Assembly: GCF_001650905.1 (NCBI RefSeq)
Contig: NZ_LXYG01000017.1
Span: forward strand, 310,001 to 374,000
DNA: 64,000 nucleotides
Source of the DNA: Balneola sp. EhC07
GTDB lineage: Bacteria; Bacteroidota; Rhodothermia; Balneolales; Balneolaceae
Direction: 5' to 3'
Shown here one piece after another: positions 16,284 through 24,507 of this stretch (its first letter is position 1; each line of letters opens with the position of its first letter). The notes under the pieces were generated by a model. It was not told the DNA's origin, did not search any database, and worked only from the letters and a program-made list of their open reading frames with translations. A program made the translations under genes and the position numbers.

Positions 16284-17618
16284 TCAACCCTTCATCAAAT
16301 CCTCGATCTCACCCACCTCTTTAGGAACGTTCGTCATATTCTCCATTCCATCTTCCGTTACAATGATATCATCTTCTATGCGTACACCTCCAAAACCGAG
16401 CAGAGATTCTACTTTTTCAGTATTCAGAAATTGATTCTTTTCAGGATCAGCGATAGCAGGTTCCAGCACAGCAGGAACAAAATAAATTCCGGGCTCAATG
16501 GTAACAACCATTCCGGGTAGCAACTCACGACGAGCTCTTAAAAATTTAATTCCCGGCCGTTCAATTCTGTCTACTCCTTTTGGATAGCCTCCAACATCAT
16601 GAGTGTCTAACCCTAAAAAGTGACCCAAGCCGTGCGGGAAGAAAAGCGCAAAGATATTTTCTTCCATCATGTCATCAACATTGCCTTTAACAACACCCAT
16701 GTCTTTTAAGCCTTCCATCATAGTTCGGGCAGCAAGTAAATGCAGGTCTTCCATTTTAACTCCCGGTTTGATGGAATCAAGCACTTTATCCATCCCGGCT
16801 AAAACAGAGTTATAAATCCCTTTTTGAATATCGGTATATTTTCCATTTGCAGGAAAAGTTCTGGTGTAATCTGATGCGTATCCGTTGCATTCAAATCCGG
16901 AATCCATCAAAAACAGATCGCCATCTTTGATCTTGCTGTTATTGACTACATAATGAAGAATAGATGCATTAACACCCGAGGCAAAAATTCCGTTATAAGC
17001 ATCCTGCATTAACCCATTTTCGATCTGAACTTTGTTAAAGATCGCCTTCATTTCATACTCGTACATCCCCGGCTTAATTGATCTCATTACTTCCAGATAA
17101 GCCAGATCGTTTACCCTACAGGCTTCGCGCAATTGATCCAGTTCCCATTCGGTTTTCAGAACTCTGCAATAAGTGAGCGCATCAACTAACGCTTCTGTTT
17201 CTACATTAAAACCACGGTTCAGGTCTTCAACAAATTCTGCCTGTTCATCATCAATGCAATACACGGTTTCAGGTTTAAGTTCATTCAGAACTTTAAGGAT
17301 ATCATTTCTGTAATGAAGATGGTCAGGTTGGTATTCTTCCTGATATTGCTCTTTTGTTTTCACATATCCATGCCACACAGCATATTGAGCATCCCGTTCA
17401 GGTACAAAAAGATGATATTCTTCTTTCTTCAGGTCTAATACGAGCGAACATTCAGCTTCATTTACTCCTGTTAAGTACCAGAAATTGGATTCCTGACGAA
17501 ATGGAAATTCGTAATCAGTATCATAACGATACATAATTTCGGCTCCCTGAATAAATACAACTCCATTTTGGTTGTCATCAAATAATGAAAAAAGCTTTTC
17601 TCTGTGTTGGTTATGCAT
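16284..17618 (-). CDS. pepP: Xaa-Pro aminopeptidase (M24, aminopeptidase P)
   Basis: A 444-residue cytosolic metallopeptidase releasing N-terminal residues before proline. The N-terminal creatinase-like domain occupies about 1-165 and the pita-bread M24 domain 170-430. All five metal ligands are visible: two Asp in MDSGFECNGYASDYTR, His in FFPHGLGHFLG, Glu in VTIEPGIYF and Glu in VRIEDD. Length and domain order are normal for PepP. Single gene; the 165-bp gap to the convergent DoxX gene shows no clear hairpin. Confidence 0.95.
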   Translation of the reverse strand: MHNQHREKLFSLFDDNQNGVVFIQGAEIMYRYDTDYEFPFRQESNFWYLTGVNEAECSLVLDLKKEEYHLFVPERDAQYAVWHGYVKTKEQYQEEYQPDHLHYRNDILKVLNELKPETVYCIDDEQAEFVEDLNRGFNVETEALVDALTYCRVLKTEWELDQLREACRVNDLAYLEVMRSIKPGMYEYEMKAIFNKVQIENGLMQDAYNGIFASGVNASILHYVVNNSKIKDGDLFLMDSGFECNGYASDYTRTFPANGKYTDIQKGIYNSVLAGMDKVLDSIKPGVKMEDLHLLAARTMMEGLKDMGVVKGNVDDMMEENIFALFFPHGLGHFLGLDTHDVGGYPKGVDRIERPGIKFLRARRELLPGMVVTIEPGIYFVPAVLEPAIADPEKNQFLNTEKVESLLGFGGVRIEDDIIVTEDGMENMTNVPKEVGEIEDLMKG

Positions 17619-17762
17619 TTTTGTAGTGTATTAGATTTTATATCTGAGGATATGGATTTGAATCATCAATTTCGAACAAACCTTAACAAAAGAAGTGAAT
17701 TTAAAAATTGAATTCAATTTCTTAGATTCAATAAAATTTAAAAGGGCTAACAAGGGCACATA

Positions 17763-18449
17763 TTGTTTTTTAATAGAAAGAAACTATCCGGATATATATT
17801 TCAGATAGGATTTAATAGATGTGGAACAAGTTCCATTGCGTATTTTTTTGAGAAAAATGGGTATAGTGCAGCTCACTGGGAAAAAGGCACTATCGCTGTA
17901 GGGATGGAGCTCGCCAGATTAAAAAATAAACCGTTACTCACCTATTGCAAGGAATACGATATATATACAGATCTGGAAAAAGTGAATATGTGGCGTTTAC
18001 CAAAGCTTAAATGGAAATATCCTATTTTCAGAAAGTTTTTAAGGGAAACAGAGGTAAATGTAGAAGAAGCACCACCGGTTTACGCCTATAAACATTTTAA
18101 GCAGCTGGACAAACACTATCCGGAAAGTAAATTCATCTTTAATACAAGAGAAAAGGAAGATTGGATCAAAAGCCGATTAAAACTAAATAAGGATAATAAT
18201 CTGATCACTTACAGATCTTGCAGATGTGGAGATAACTATCACTCATCGGAACAGGAACTGATCCAATGTTGGGGAACAGAGTGGGACGAGCATCACCAAA
18301 ATGTATTGGATTACTTTGAGGACAAAGAAGACAAATTGCTTTATTTTGATATACAGAAGGATGGTGTGGACAAGCTAACAAACTTCTTTTCGGATCTGGA
18401 CCTGGATACTAAGCACTGGAAAAAGAGAAATAAGTCGAAAACTAAATAA
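17763..18449 (+). CDS. Sulfotransferase-like protein
   Basis: A 228-residue soluble protein. FQIGFNRCGTSSIAYFFEKN near the N-terminus has the shape of the PAPS 5'-phosphosulfate loop (GxxRxGTTxL) and KFIFNTREKEDWIKS near residue 130 resembles the 3'-phosphate-binding segment, so transfer of sulfate from PAPS to a sugar or protein is the best guess. The start is TTG because no ATG lies nearby in frame. It stands alone with no PAPS-synthesis genes nearby. Lysine-rich C-terminus. Confidence 0.65.
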   Translation: MFFNRKKLSGYIFQIGFNRCGTSSIAYFFEKNGYSAAHWEKGTIAVGMELARLKNKPLLTYCKEYDIYTDLEKVNMWRLPKLKWKYPIFRKFLRETEVNVEEAPPVYAYKHFKQLDKHYPESKFIFNTREKEDWIKSRLKLNKDNNLITYRSCRCGDNYHSSEQELIQCWGTEWDEHHQNVLDYFEDKEDKLLYFDIQKDGVDKLTNFFSDLDLDTKHWKKRNKSKTK

Positions 18450-18454
18450 CGAGC

Positions 18455-19306
18455 TTACATATATAACTCAACGGTAGACAATAACTGTTTTAGATCTTCT
18501 ACTTTCTCGAGTTGTTCCTTGCGTTCGTAGCTTTGAATAAGATTTCGAATGGTTCTGATGAGAATATCCATATCAGAAGCCATCTGAAAATATTCCGGTT
18601 TTGGCTCGATGTTATTCTTTTTCAAAAAGAAATAGCATTGATCGTAACTTACTACTGTCCCGTCATCATATGGATCAACCAGAAACTCTTCTCTTTCCCC
18701 GATATACGTAAGCATAAAATGAATAGGCATATTTACTCCAAAAACGGGTAGATCCAATCGTCGGGCAATGAACATAACTATCATACTTAAGGTAATAGGT
18801 AATCCTTTTCGACGATCAATAACGGTATCGAGAAAACAATTGGCAGGATTGTGATAGTCTTTTTGATCTCCGTTAAAATTCAGGTCTTCAAATACAAACT
18901 TGAATAAATGAGAAGCTTTTTTTTTCTCGTCAAGTTTATACCGAATACTTGGAGCAACCATTTCAGCGAAATAGTCCAGTTTGTCTTTGTAGCGTTTGGT
19001 ATCAATAGTTGGATTCCCAAACCGTGAAAGCATGAATATGATGGATTCCAGATCTTTCCTGTTTTTTATACCATTCTCCAATGCATCCACGAAATCAGTT
19101 TGTAATCCTTCAAAAGTCAGGGTATGGATAAGCTCATTAACTCGTGTCTTTTCCTCTCCTTGTTTCAGGTCAACCTGATACTGATCAAGCATAGGAACGG
19201 CATTTTCACCAAGCTCCACAAATCGACGATTCACAGATTCCTGAACAAATGGATCCGGGTCATCCATAAGAGTTAGCAATGATTGTATTTCAGATTTTGA
19301 GATCAT
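18455..19306 (-). CDS. SirB1/transglutaminase-like family protein
   Basis: About 283 residues. The N-terminal half is helical with HEAT-like character (MDDPDPFVQESVNRRFVELG), the second half is the SirB1 transglutaminase-like core (NCFLDTVIDRRKGLPITLS, then GVNMPIHFML and LVDPYDDG). These contain the Cys, His and Asp expected of a transglutaminase-like triad. The family's reaction is not established. The ATG at 19306 is chosen over an upstream TTG because a strong promoter motif ends only 5 bp before it. Confidence 0.85.
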   Translation of the reverse strand: MISKSEIQSLLTLMDDPDPFVQESVNRRFVELGENAVPMLDQYQVDLKQGEEKTRVNELIHTLTFEGLQTDFVDALENGIKNRKDLESIIFMLSRFGNPTIDTKRYKDKLDYFAEMVAPSIRYKLDEKKKASHLFKFVFEDLNFNGDQKDYHNPANCFLDTVIDRRKGLPITLSMIVMFIARRLDLPVFGVNMPIHFMLTYIGEREEFLVDPYDDGTVVSYDQCYFFLKKNNIEPKPEYFQMASDMDILIRTIRNLIQSYERKEQLEKVEDLKQLLSTVELYM

Positions 19307-19311
19307 AGAAT

Positions 19312-19343
19312 CAAAGGTAAGGATTGAAAAATACAACAACCAA
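19312..19343 (-). promoter_or_regulatory. Promoter abutting the SirB1-like start codon
   Basis: On the minus strand, TTG (19343-19341), 21-bp spacer and TACCTTTG (19319-19312), an exact TAnnTTTG -7 element. Another TTG gives a 17-bp spacer. Only 5 bp separate the element from the ATG, so transcription should start at or within a few bases of the initiation codon. Confidence 0.55.
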
Positions 19344-19456
19344 GAAAAGCTTCTAAGTCTCTGATTGAACTTAAATGCATAAAAAATTGCTGTTTATTGA
19401 AACTATTGATGTTTTTTGGGCTACCAATAAAATCAAAGATAAACCTGCATGGATAA

Positions 19457-20770
19457 ATGAAACACTGGATGAACGTAATTTCAAAGTACTATCAAAGGAT
19501 CGTAAACAGCATTGCGTTCTATCCCACGATCATTGCTTTGGCTTTCATGGTTTTTTCTATTTTTGTGATGAGGATCGAGTTCAATGATCTTGTAATAGAG
19601 CTTAAAAGTAATATTGAGCGGGTTCTCGTCCATGATTCCAACAATGCCCGATTGATCTTAGGCACCATTGTAGGGAGCCTTATTTCTTTAATGGTATTCA
19701 GCTTTTCGATGGTGATGATAGTGCTTAACAGAGCTACTTCTACTTTATCACCAAGAGTTATACCCGGATTGATATCAGACAAATTTCATCAAGTTGTTCT
19801 GGGCTTCTATTTGGGTAGTATTATTTACAGTTTGATCCTGATCGTAAATATCGATGCTCCCGGCGTTGATTTTTCGGTGCCATCTCTGGGCATCTTTGTA
19901 AGTATGATTCTGGCCATAGTTTGTATGGGTTTGTTCGTGTATTTCATTCATTCCATATCTCAAAAAATTCAGGTGGATTTCATTCTGAATGATATTTACA
20001 AGCTCACCAAAAAAGAACTCGAAGGAGTGGATCATGACAATGCTAAAAAAGAATTGCCGAATACTTCTGATTGGATAACATGCCTTGCAAAAGATTCCGG
20101 TTATCTGAAGAAAATCGATGGATCGGGATTAACGGAGTTTTGCAAAAAACATGACTTCAAGCTGAATGTGAAAGTTTCCATTGGGTCATTCGTAGTAAAA
20201 GAATATCCGTTTATTGAGATCAGCAAAGAACAGGATGAGGACGTGATCGATCAATTGAGTTCCTATTTTACACTTTATACAGAAGAGCGGGTTTCGGATC
20301 ATTATTTATTCGGTTTTAAACAGATATCTGAAATAGCGGTAAAAGCACTAAGTCCGGGAATCAATGATCCGGGAACAGCTGTAAAAGCCATCGATCTGTT
20401 ATCCGATCTGTTGACGAAATTGATGGAGGTTGATGAACAAAATTACATCCCGAATTCAGAAGACGAGCCGCTGGTATTTGTCCGACCAGTTCCTTTTAAG
20501 GATGTGATGTTTCAGATCATTGTGCCGATCAGAGAATATGGTAAGAAAGATGTTTCTGTATTAGTGCGATTGCTCGACTGCGTCAAACATATGATCTATT
20601 CTGATATAAACCGCAAACGTTTTACTTCTCTATTGATATCATATGTAGACAACTTTCTTACTTGTTCAGAGGAATTCATAGATAATAAATTGGACAAGGA
20701 AAGTATCAATGATCGCTTAAGAGAAATAAACGAATGTTTAGAAAAAGAACAGCAGTTTCAATTGCTGTAG
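19457..20770 (+). CDS. DUF2254 family membrane protein
   Basis: A 437-residue protein with four transmembrane segments in its first half (about 17-38, 65-90, 108-130, 140-165) and a soluble C-terminal half with the conserved segment AVKALSPGINDPGTA characteristic of DUF2254. The function of the family is unknown. It is transcribed divergently from the SirB1-like gene across a 150-bp gap and is followed by the arginine deiminase gene. Confidence 0.88.
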   Translation: MKHWMNVISKYYQRIVNSIAFYPTIIALAFMVFSIFVMRIEFNDLVIELKSNIERVLVHDSNNARLILGTIVGSLISLMVFSFSMVMIVLNRATSTLSPRVIPGLISDKFHQVVLGFYLGSIIYSLILIVNIDAPGVDFSVPSLGIFVSMILAIVCMGLFVYFIHSISQKIQVDFILNDIYKLTKKELEGVDHDNAKKELPNTSDWITCLAKDSGYLKKIDGSGLTEFCKKHDFKLNVKVSIGSFVVKEYPFIEISKEQDEDVIDQLSSYFTLYTEERVSDHYLFGFKQISEIAVKALSPGINDPGTAVKAIDLLSDLLTKLMEVDEQNYIPNSEDEPLVFVRPVPFKDVMFQIIVPIREYGKKDVSVLVRLLDCVKHMIYSDINRKRFTSLLISYVDNFLTCSEEFIDNKLDKESINDRLREINECLEKEQQFQLL

Positions 20771-20846
20771 ATACAAGAAAGAAATGCTCTCCAATTTGAT
20801 GATTTTATCATTAGCTTTATCTGAATTATAAAACTCAGTGTATAAA

Positions 20847-22076
20847 ATGAAAATCAACGTTTCTTCCGAAATCGGACATCTTAACGGAGTTATCGTTCAC
20901 ACTCCCGGTCATGAAGTATCATTGGTAAATCCCGAGCTTAAAGATGAGCTCCTTTTTGATGATATTATCTTTGAAGAAGACGCCAGAGAAGAGCATTTGG
21001 ATATGCTTGATCTTTTTAAAGCCGCTATGCCCAAAGATGGACAGGTTATAGAGATCGTAGACCTTTTCAAGGATTCCATCCAAAACGAAGAAGCCAGAGC
21101 ATTCTTTATTGAGCAGCTGATCAGAGAATTTCCGGAAGAGAATTTATCCGTGATCGAAAAGCAACTACATAAGTTGGACGCTCAACAATTACTGGAATTC
21201 AGCACACAGGGTGTTTTACCGGGTGGAAGCAAGTTTTCCCTTTTGCCTTCTCCGAATCTGCTATTTACGCGCGATCTTGCAGCAGTAGTTGATGACACCA
21301 TTTTGATTTCCAGAGCAGCAACTAAGACGCGCTTAAGGGAATCATTGATGATGGAGACGCTGGTAGAATTCAACCCACTTTTTGATTCTGTGCGGGACAG
21401 CGCTATTCGCATTTCCGGTAATCAGTCTATTGAAGGTGGGGATGTGTTGGTGGAGTCCAAAGACCTTGTATTGATCGGAATGAGTGAGCGTACTTCATTC
21501 ACAGGGTTGATGAAGGCGGCAGATGGACTGCTTAATCATGGAGTGAAAACGGTTTTGGCTGTTGATATTCCGAAACAACGTTCTTCCATGCATTTGGATA
21601 CTATTTTTACTTTTGCCAGCAATTCCGAATGTATAGCTTTTCCTCCGGCTATTATGGAGCAACAGGATAATGTGGTAGCGCTACAAAAAGTAAACGGAGC
21701 AATTCAGGCAGAATCCAGATCGTCATTACAATCTGCGTTGAACGAATTTTCTGCAAATACTTACGATTTTATCAAATGTGGAGGAGAAGACAGAACCAAT
21801 CAATTCCGCGAACAATGGACGGATGGAGCAAATGTATTTGCACTGGCCCCCGGAGTTATTGTTGGATATGAACGAAACACAAATACCTTCAATACACTGG
21901 TAGATCATGGCTATTCATACATGAATCAGTTTGAGTTTATCGAAGAGTTTGGAGAAAAAGGGCTCGATCTGAATCAAGACAACAAAATTGCCGTAAGTTT
22001 TCAGGGACATGAATTATGTCGGGGTCGTGGCGGCGCCCGATGTATGACGATGCCTATTTCAAGAGAAGAAATTTAA
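20847..22076 (+). CDS. arcA: Arginine deiminase
   Basis: A 409-residue guanidine-modifying enzyme converting L-arginine to citrulline and ammonia. Landmarks: NLLFTRDLAAVV, the GGDVLV loop, the catalytic His in SMHLDTIFTF, KCGGED, and the nucleophilic Cys in GGARCMTMP at the C-terminus. The ATG at 20847 is preferred to a GTG three codons upstream because the conserved N-terminal strand begins there. No ornithine transcarbamylase, carbamate kinase or antiporter gene is nearby, so it is not a standard ADI-pathway operon. Confidence 0.93.
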   Translation: MKINVSSEIGHLNGVIVHTPGHEVSLVNPELKDELLFDDIIFEEDAREEHLDMLDLFKAAMPKDGQVIEIVDLFKDSIQNEEARAFFIEQLIREFPEENLSVIEKQLHKLDAQQLLEFSTQGVLPGGSKFSLLPSPNLLFTRDLAAVVDDTILISRAATKTRLRESLMMETLVEFNPLFDSVRDSAIRISGNQSIEGGDVLVESKDLVLIGMSERTSFTGLMKAADGLLNHGVKTVLAVDIPKQRSSMHLDTIFTFASNSECIAFPPAIMEQQDNVVALQKVNGAIQAESRSSLQSALNEFSANTYDFIKCGGEDRTNQFREQWTDGANVFALAPGVIVGYERNTNTFNTLVDHGYSYMNQFEFIEEFGEKGLDLNQDNKIAVSFQGHELCRGRGGARCMTMPISREEI

Positions 22077-22087
22077 AGAGGAACTGA

Positions 22088-23314
22088 TTGAGTAACGACG
22101 AACATCCATCATCCATAGAAACAGATTTCGAAATTCTGTCAAGAAGCGAAGAATCGAAAAATAAGCCCGATACCAAAACGATCTTAAAACATCTGGCTTT
22201 GTTTGTGCTTACGTTTATTTCGGTTTCAGTTGTAAGTTCGATCTTTGTTGGATTGGGGAATGGAATTTCAACTATTGGTCCGTTGGTTTTACCGGGAACA
22301 GAAGATCTGTTGAGAGGAGTGCTGTTCGCGTCATTGCTTTTGAGTTTTCTTACTTTTCACGAGTTCGGACATTATTTTGCAGCGGTTTATCATAACATAA
22401 AAGTGAGCCTACCATATTACATTCCACTTCCTGTCGGCATTGGAACACTTGGTGCTGTTATTCGGATCAAAGAAAAGATCCATCAAACCAAAAAGTTGTT
22501 TGATGTAGGAGTAGCCGGACCAATCGCCGGTTTCGTTGTTTCTTTGATCGTATTGATCGTCGGATTTGCCACCCTTCCGGAACCAAGCCATGTACAGAGT
22601 TTTGGCGGACACGAAGAACTGAAAGCTTATGTAGCTCAAACAGGAGAGTATCCTACAGAGATCTTGTCAGAGGAGGAGGGAACGGTGCTTATTTTCGGAA
22701 ATACAATTCTCTATGGTTTTCTGGCCTCGTTGTTTGATAATGTTCCGCCACTATGGGAAATGTATCATTATCCGTGGTTGTTGGCAGGATGGTTTGGATT
22801 GTTTTTTACGGCACTGAATTTAATGCCTGTTGGTCAATTGGATGGCGGGCACATTCTCTATTCTTTGATCGGTTATAAAAATCACAAAATAGCAGCTCGA
22901 ATATTCTATTCATTTATCACAATTTTAGCCGGAATTGAGTTGGTTCCTTTTTTCCATGATTTACTTGGGAAATACGACACTTCATTCGGCGCACTTTCTT
23001 GGTTGATCTGGGGAATCATGTTGTTCTGTGTTATGCATATCGCTTTTCAAAAAGAATCGAAATGGGTAAGCACAATGTTTACCACTTCGCTCATTTGTTC
23101 GGCGCTTTATTTGTATGTGATCCAAGGCCCTCAGGAAGGTTCACCTACATTAATATGGGGTGTATGGACGCTATTCATCACTTTTGTAGTAAAAGTAGAG
23201 CATCCGCCGGTTACATTTTACACACCACTTTCTAAAGGAAGAAAAGTGATAGGCTGGTTAAGTATGCTTATATTTATACTCTGTATTAGTTTGAATCCAA
23301 TATTTACACAATAG
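22088..23314 (+). CDS. Site-2 protease-like M50 membrane metalloprotease
   Basis: A 408-residue multi-spanning protein. The zinc-binding HEFGH is at residues 91-95 in a membrane helix, and the third ligand lies in NLMPVGQLDGGHI near 245-257, the M50 signature. Such enzymes cut substrates within the membrane; this plant-EGY-like subtype lacks a PDZ domain. The start is TTG and lies 11 bp after the arginine deiminase stop; the lipoprotein gene follows by 5 bp, so co-transcription is likely. Confidence 0.9.
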   Translation: MSNDEHPSSIETDFEILSRSEESKNKPDTKTILKHLALFVLTFISVSVVSSIFVGLGNGISTIGPLVLPGTEDLLRGVLFASLLLSFLTFHEFGHYFAAVYHNIKVSLPYYIPLPVGIGTLGAVIRIKEKIHQTKKLFDVGVAGPIAGFVVSLIVLIVGFATLPEPSHVQSFGGHEELKAYVAQTGEYPTEILSEEEGTVLIFGNTILYGFLASLFDNVPPLWEMYHYPWLLAGWFGLFFTALNLMPVGQLDGGHILYSLIGYKNHKIAARIFYSFITILAGIELVPFFHDLLGKYDTSFGALSWLIWGIMLFCVMHIAFQKESKWVSTMFTTSLICSALYLYVIQGPQEGSPTLIWGVWTLFITFVVKVEHPPVTFYTPLSKGRKVIGWLSMLIFILCISLNPIFTQ

Positions 23315-23319
23315 AACCC

Positions 23320-23745
23320 ATGAAAAAATTATTCATCCTGTTTTTGATAGCCGGATTTACCGCATGTGCGGAAACCAAAAAAGAAGATATGTCAACCAAA
23401 TCAATGGCTGAAAAAGTAGAATTCTTTTTAGAGAATGATCAGTACACTGATGCGCTTACTTTACTGGAAACTCAGGAAGAGACTGAAGAAGTAATGACAT
23501 TGAGAGAAAAAACGCATCTGAACTACGGACTTTTTCTGGAATACCGCGATTCCGACGTAACCAACATGCGCGATAAAATGAATGGAGCTTTAGCTCAGTA
23601 TGTTGAAGTACTGAAGATCAATCCGGATAACGAAAAAGCGATCAGCGAGATAGAGCAGATTCTGGGAATTTACGCCACTTTTGATAACCGGAAACCGGAT
23701 GAAGAAGTAGCTGAAGATCTCCGCGAACTAGGATTTGAAGTTTAA
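23320..23745 (+). CDS. Small TPR-like lipoprotein
   Basis: A 141-residue lipoprotein: signal sequence with a Cys at residue 16 (GFTACAE), then about three helical hairpins of TPR type (DQYTDALTLLETQ; LAQYVEVLKINPDNEKAI). No specific function. It follows the M50 protease gene by 5 bp, suggesting co-expression. The 111 bp between it and smpB is almost wholly a palindromic repeat. Confidence 0.75.
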   Translation: MKKLFILFLIAGFTACAETKKEDMSTKSMAEKVEFFLENDQYTDALTLLETQEETEEVMTLREKTHLNYGLFLEYRDSDVTNMRDKMNGALAQYVEVLKINPDNEKAISEIEQILGIYATFDNRKPDEEVAEDLRELGFEV

Positions 23746-23754
23746 AGAAGAGAA

Positions 23755-23846
23755 GTCATCCTGAGGATACTTCCGAAGGATCTACACAAAGTATTTTCAG
23801 CTGAAAAGAAGACGTGAAGATTCTTCGCTATCGCTCTGAATGACAA
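23755..23846. repeat. GTCATCC-type inverted repeat in front of smpB
   Basis: The left arm begins GTCATCCTGAGGATACTTCC and continues GAAGGATCT; the right arm, read on the other strand, begins GTCATTCAGAGCGATAGCGA and continues AGAATCT. The two arms are diverged copies of one unit, with a perfect 14-bp palindrome (TTTTCAGCTGAAAA, 23794-23807) at the centre. The element ends 10 bp before the smpB ATG. Confidence 0.7.
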
Positions 23847-23856
23847 CAAAAATAAA

Positions 23857-24327
23857 ATGAGCAACAACAACACCCCTACCATACAAAACCGAAAGGCTCG
23901 GCACGATTATCAGGTTGAAGAAACCTTCGAGGCCGGCATCGTTCTGAAAGGAACAGAGGTGAAGTCTATTCGTCAGGGGAAAGCTTCGTTTACTGATTCC
24001 TTTGCATTTTTGAAAAACGGAGAAGTGTTTTTGAGGGAGTTGTACATCAAGCCCTATGAGCATGGTTCGTATTACAATCACGATCCGAGAAGAGAACGAA
24101 AGCTTTTGCTCAACAAAAAAGAAATTCGTCAGCTCGATAAATTTGTACAGCAAAAAGGATACACGCTTGTTCCGTTGAAATTGTACTTCAAGAGAGGAAA
24201 TGCCAAAATTCTGATCGGAGTAGCGAAAGGTAAAAAGAGCTTCGACAAAAGAGACAGCATCAAAGAAAAAGATCTGAAGCGACAACTAGACCGCAACGTG
24301 AAAGGGACGTATAAGGTTAATTTGTAA
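23857..24327 (+). CDS. smpB: SsrA-binding protein SmpB
   Basis: A 156-residue RNA-binding beta-barrel protein that delivers tmRNA to stalled ribosomes. Typical landmarks are ARHDYQVEETFEAGIVLKGT at the start, VKSIRQGKAS, a middle segment YEHGSYYNHDPRRERKLLL and the basic C-terminal tail KGKKSFDKRDSIKEKD that inserts in the ribosome. Length is normal. The tmRNA gene is not in this window. The leader is occupied by a palindromic repeat. Confidence 0.97.
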   Translation: MSNNNTPTIQNRKARHDYQVEETFEAGIVLKGTEVKSIRQGKASFTDSFAFLKNGEVFLRELYIKPYEHGSYYNHDPRRERKLLLNKKEIRQLDKFVQQKGYTLVPLKLYFKRGNAKILIGVAKGKKSFDKRDSIKEKDLKRQLDRNVKGTYKVNL

Positions 24328-24331
24328 CATT

Positions 24332-24360
24332 GTCATCCTGCACTTGTTTCAGGATCTTAT
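24332..24360. repeat. GTCATCC-type intergenic repeat, single unit
   Basis: Begins GTCATCCTGCACTTGTTTC and continues AGGATCTTAT, nearly identical to the left unit at 11217. It starts 4 bp after the smpB stop. The remaining 150 bp to the next gene holds an AAGCTT-flanked small hairpin near 24393-24411 and nothing else clear. Confidence 0.65.
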
Positions 24361-24507
24361 GCAAAGGCTTTGACGTAGAACCCTTGTTCTAAGCTTTATT
24401 TATAAGCTTCTTCAACTAACACAAGCGTCTCGCCTGTGTATTTCTTGGAAAACATTCGTGAACTAGAATGGGGTGATTAAGATAGGAACTCAAAATTTAA
24501 TCAAAAG

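Noticed and set aside
19375-19587. A 70-codon plus-strand frame before the DUF2254 gene
   Set aside because: It overlaps the DUF2254 start in another frame and resembles no protein; the DUF2254 frame has clear membrane helices.
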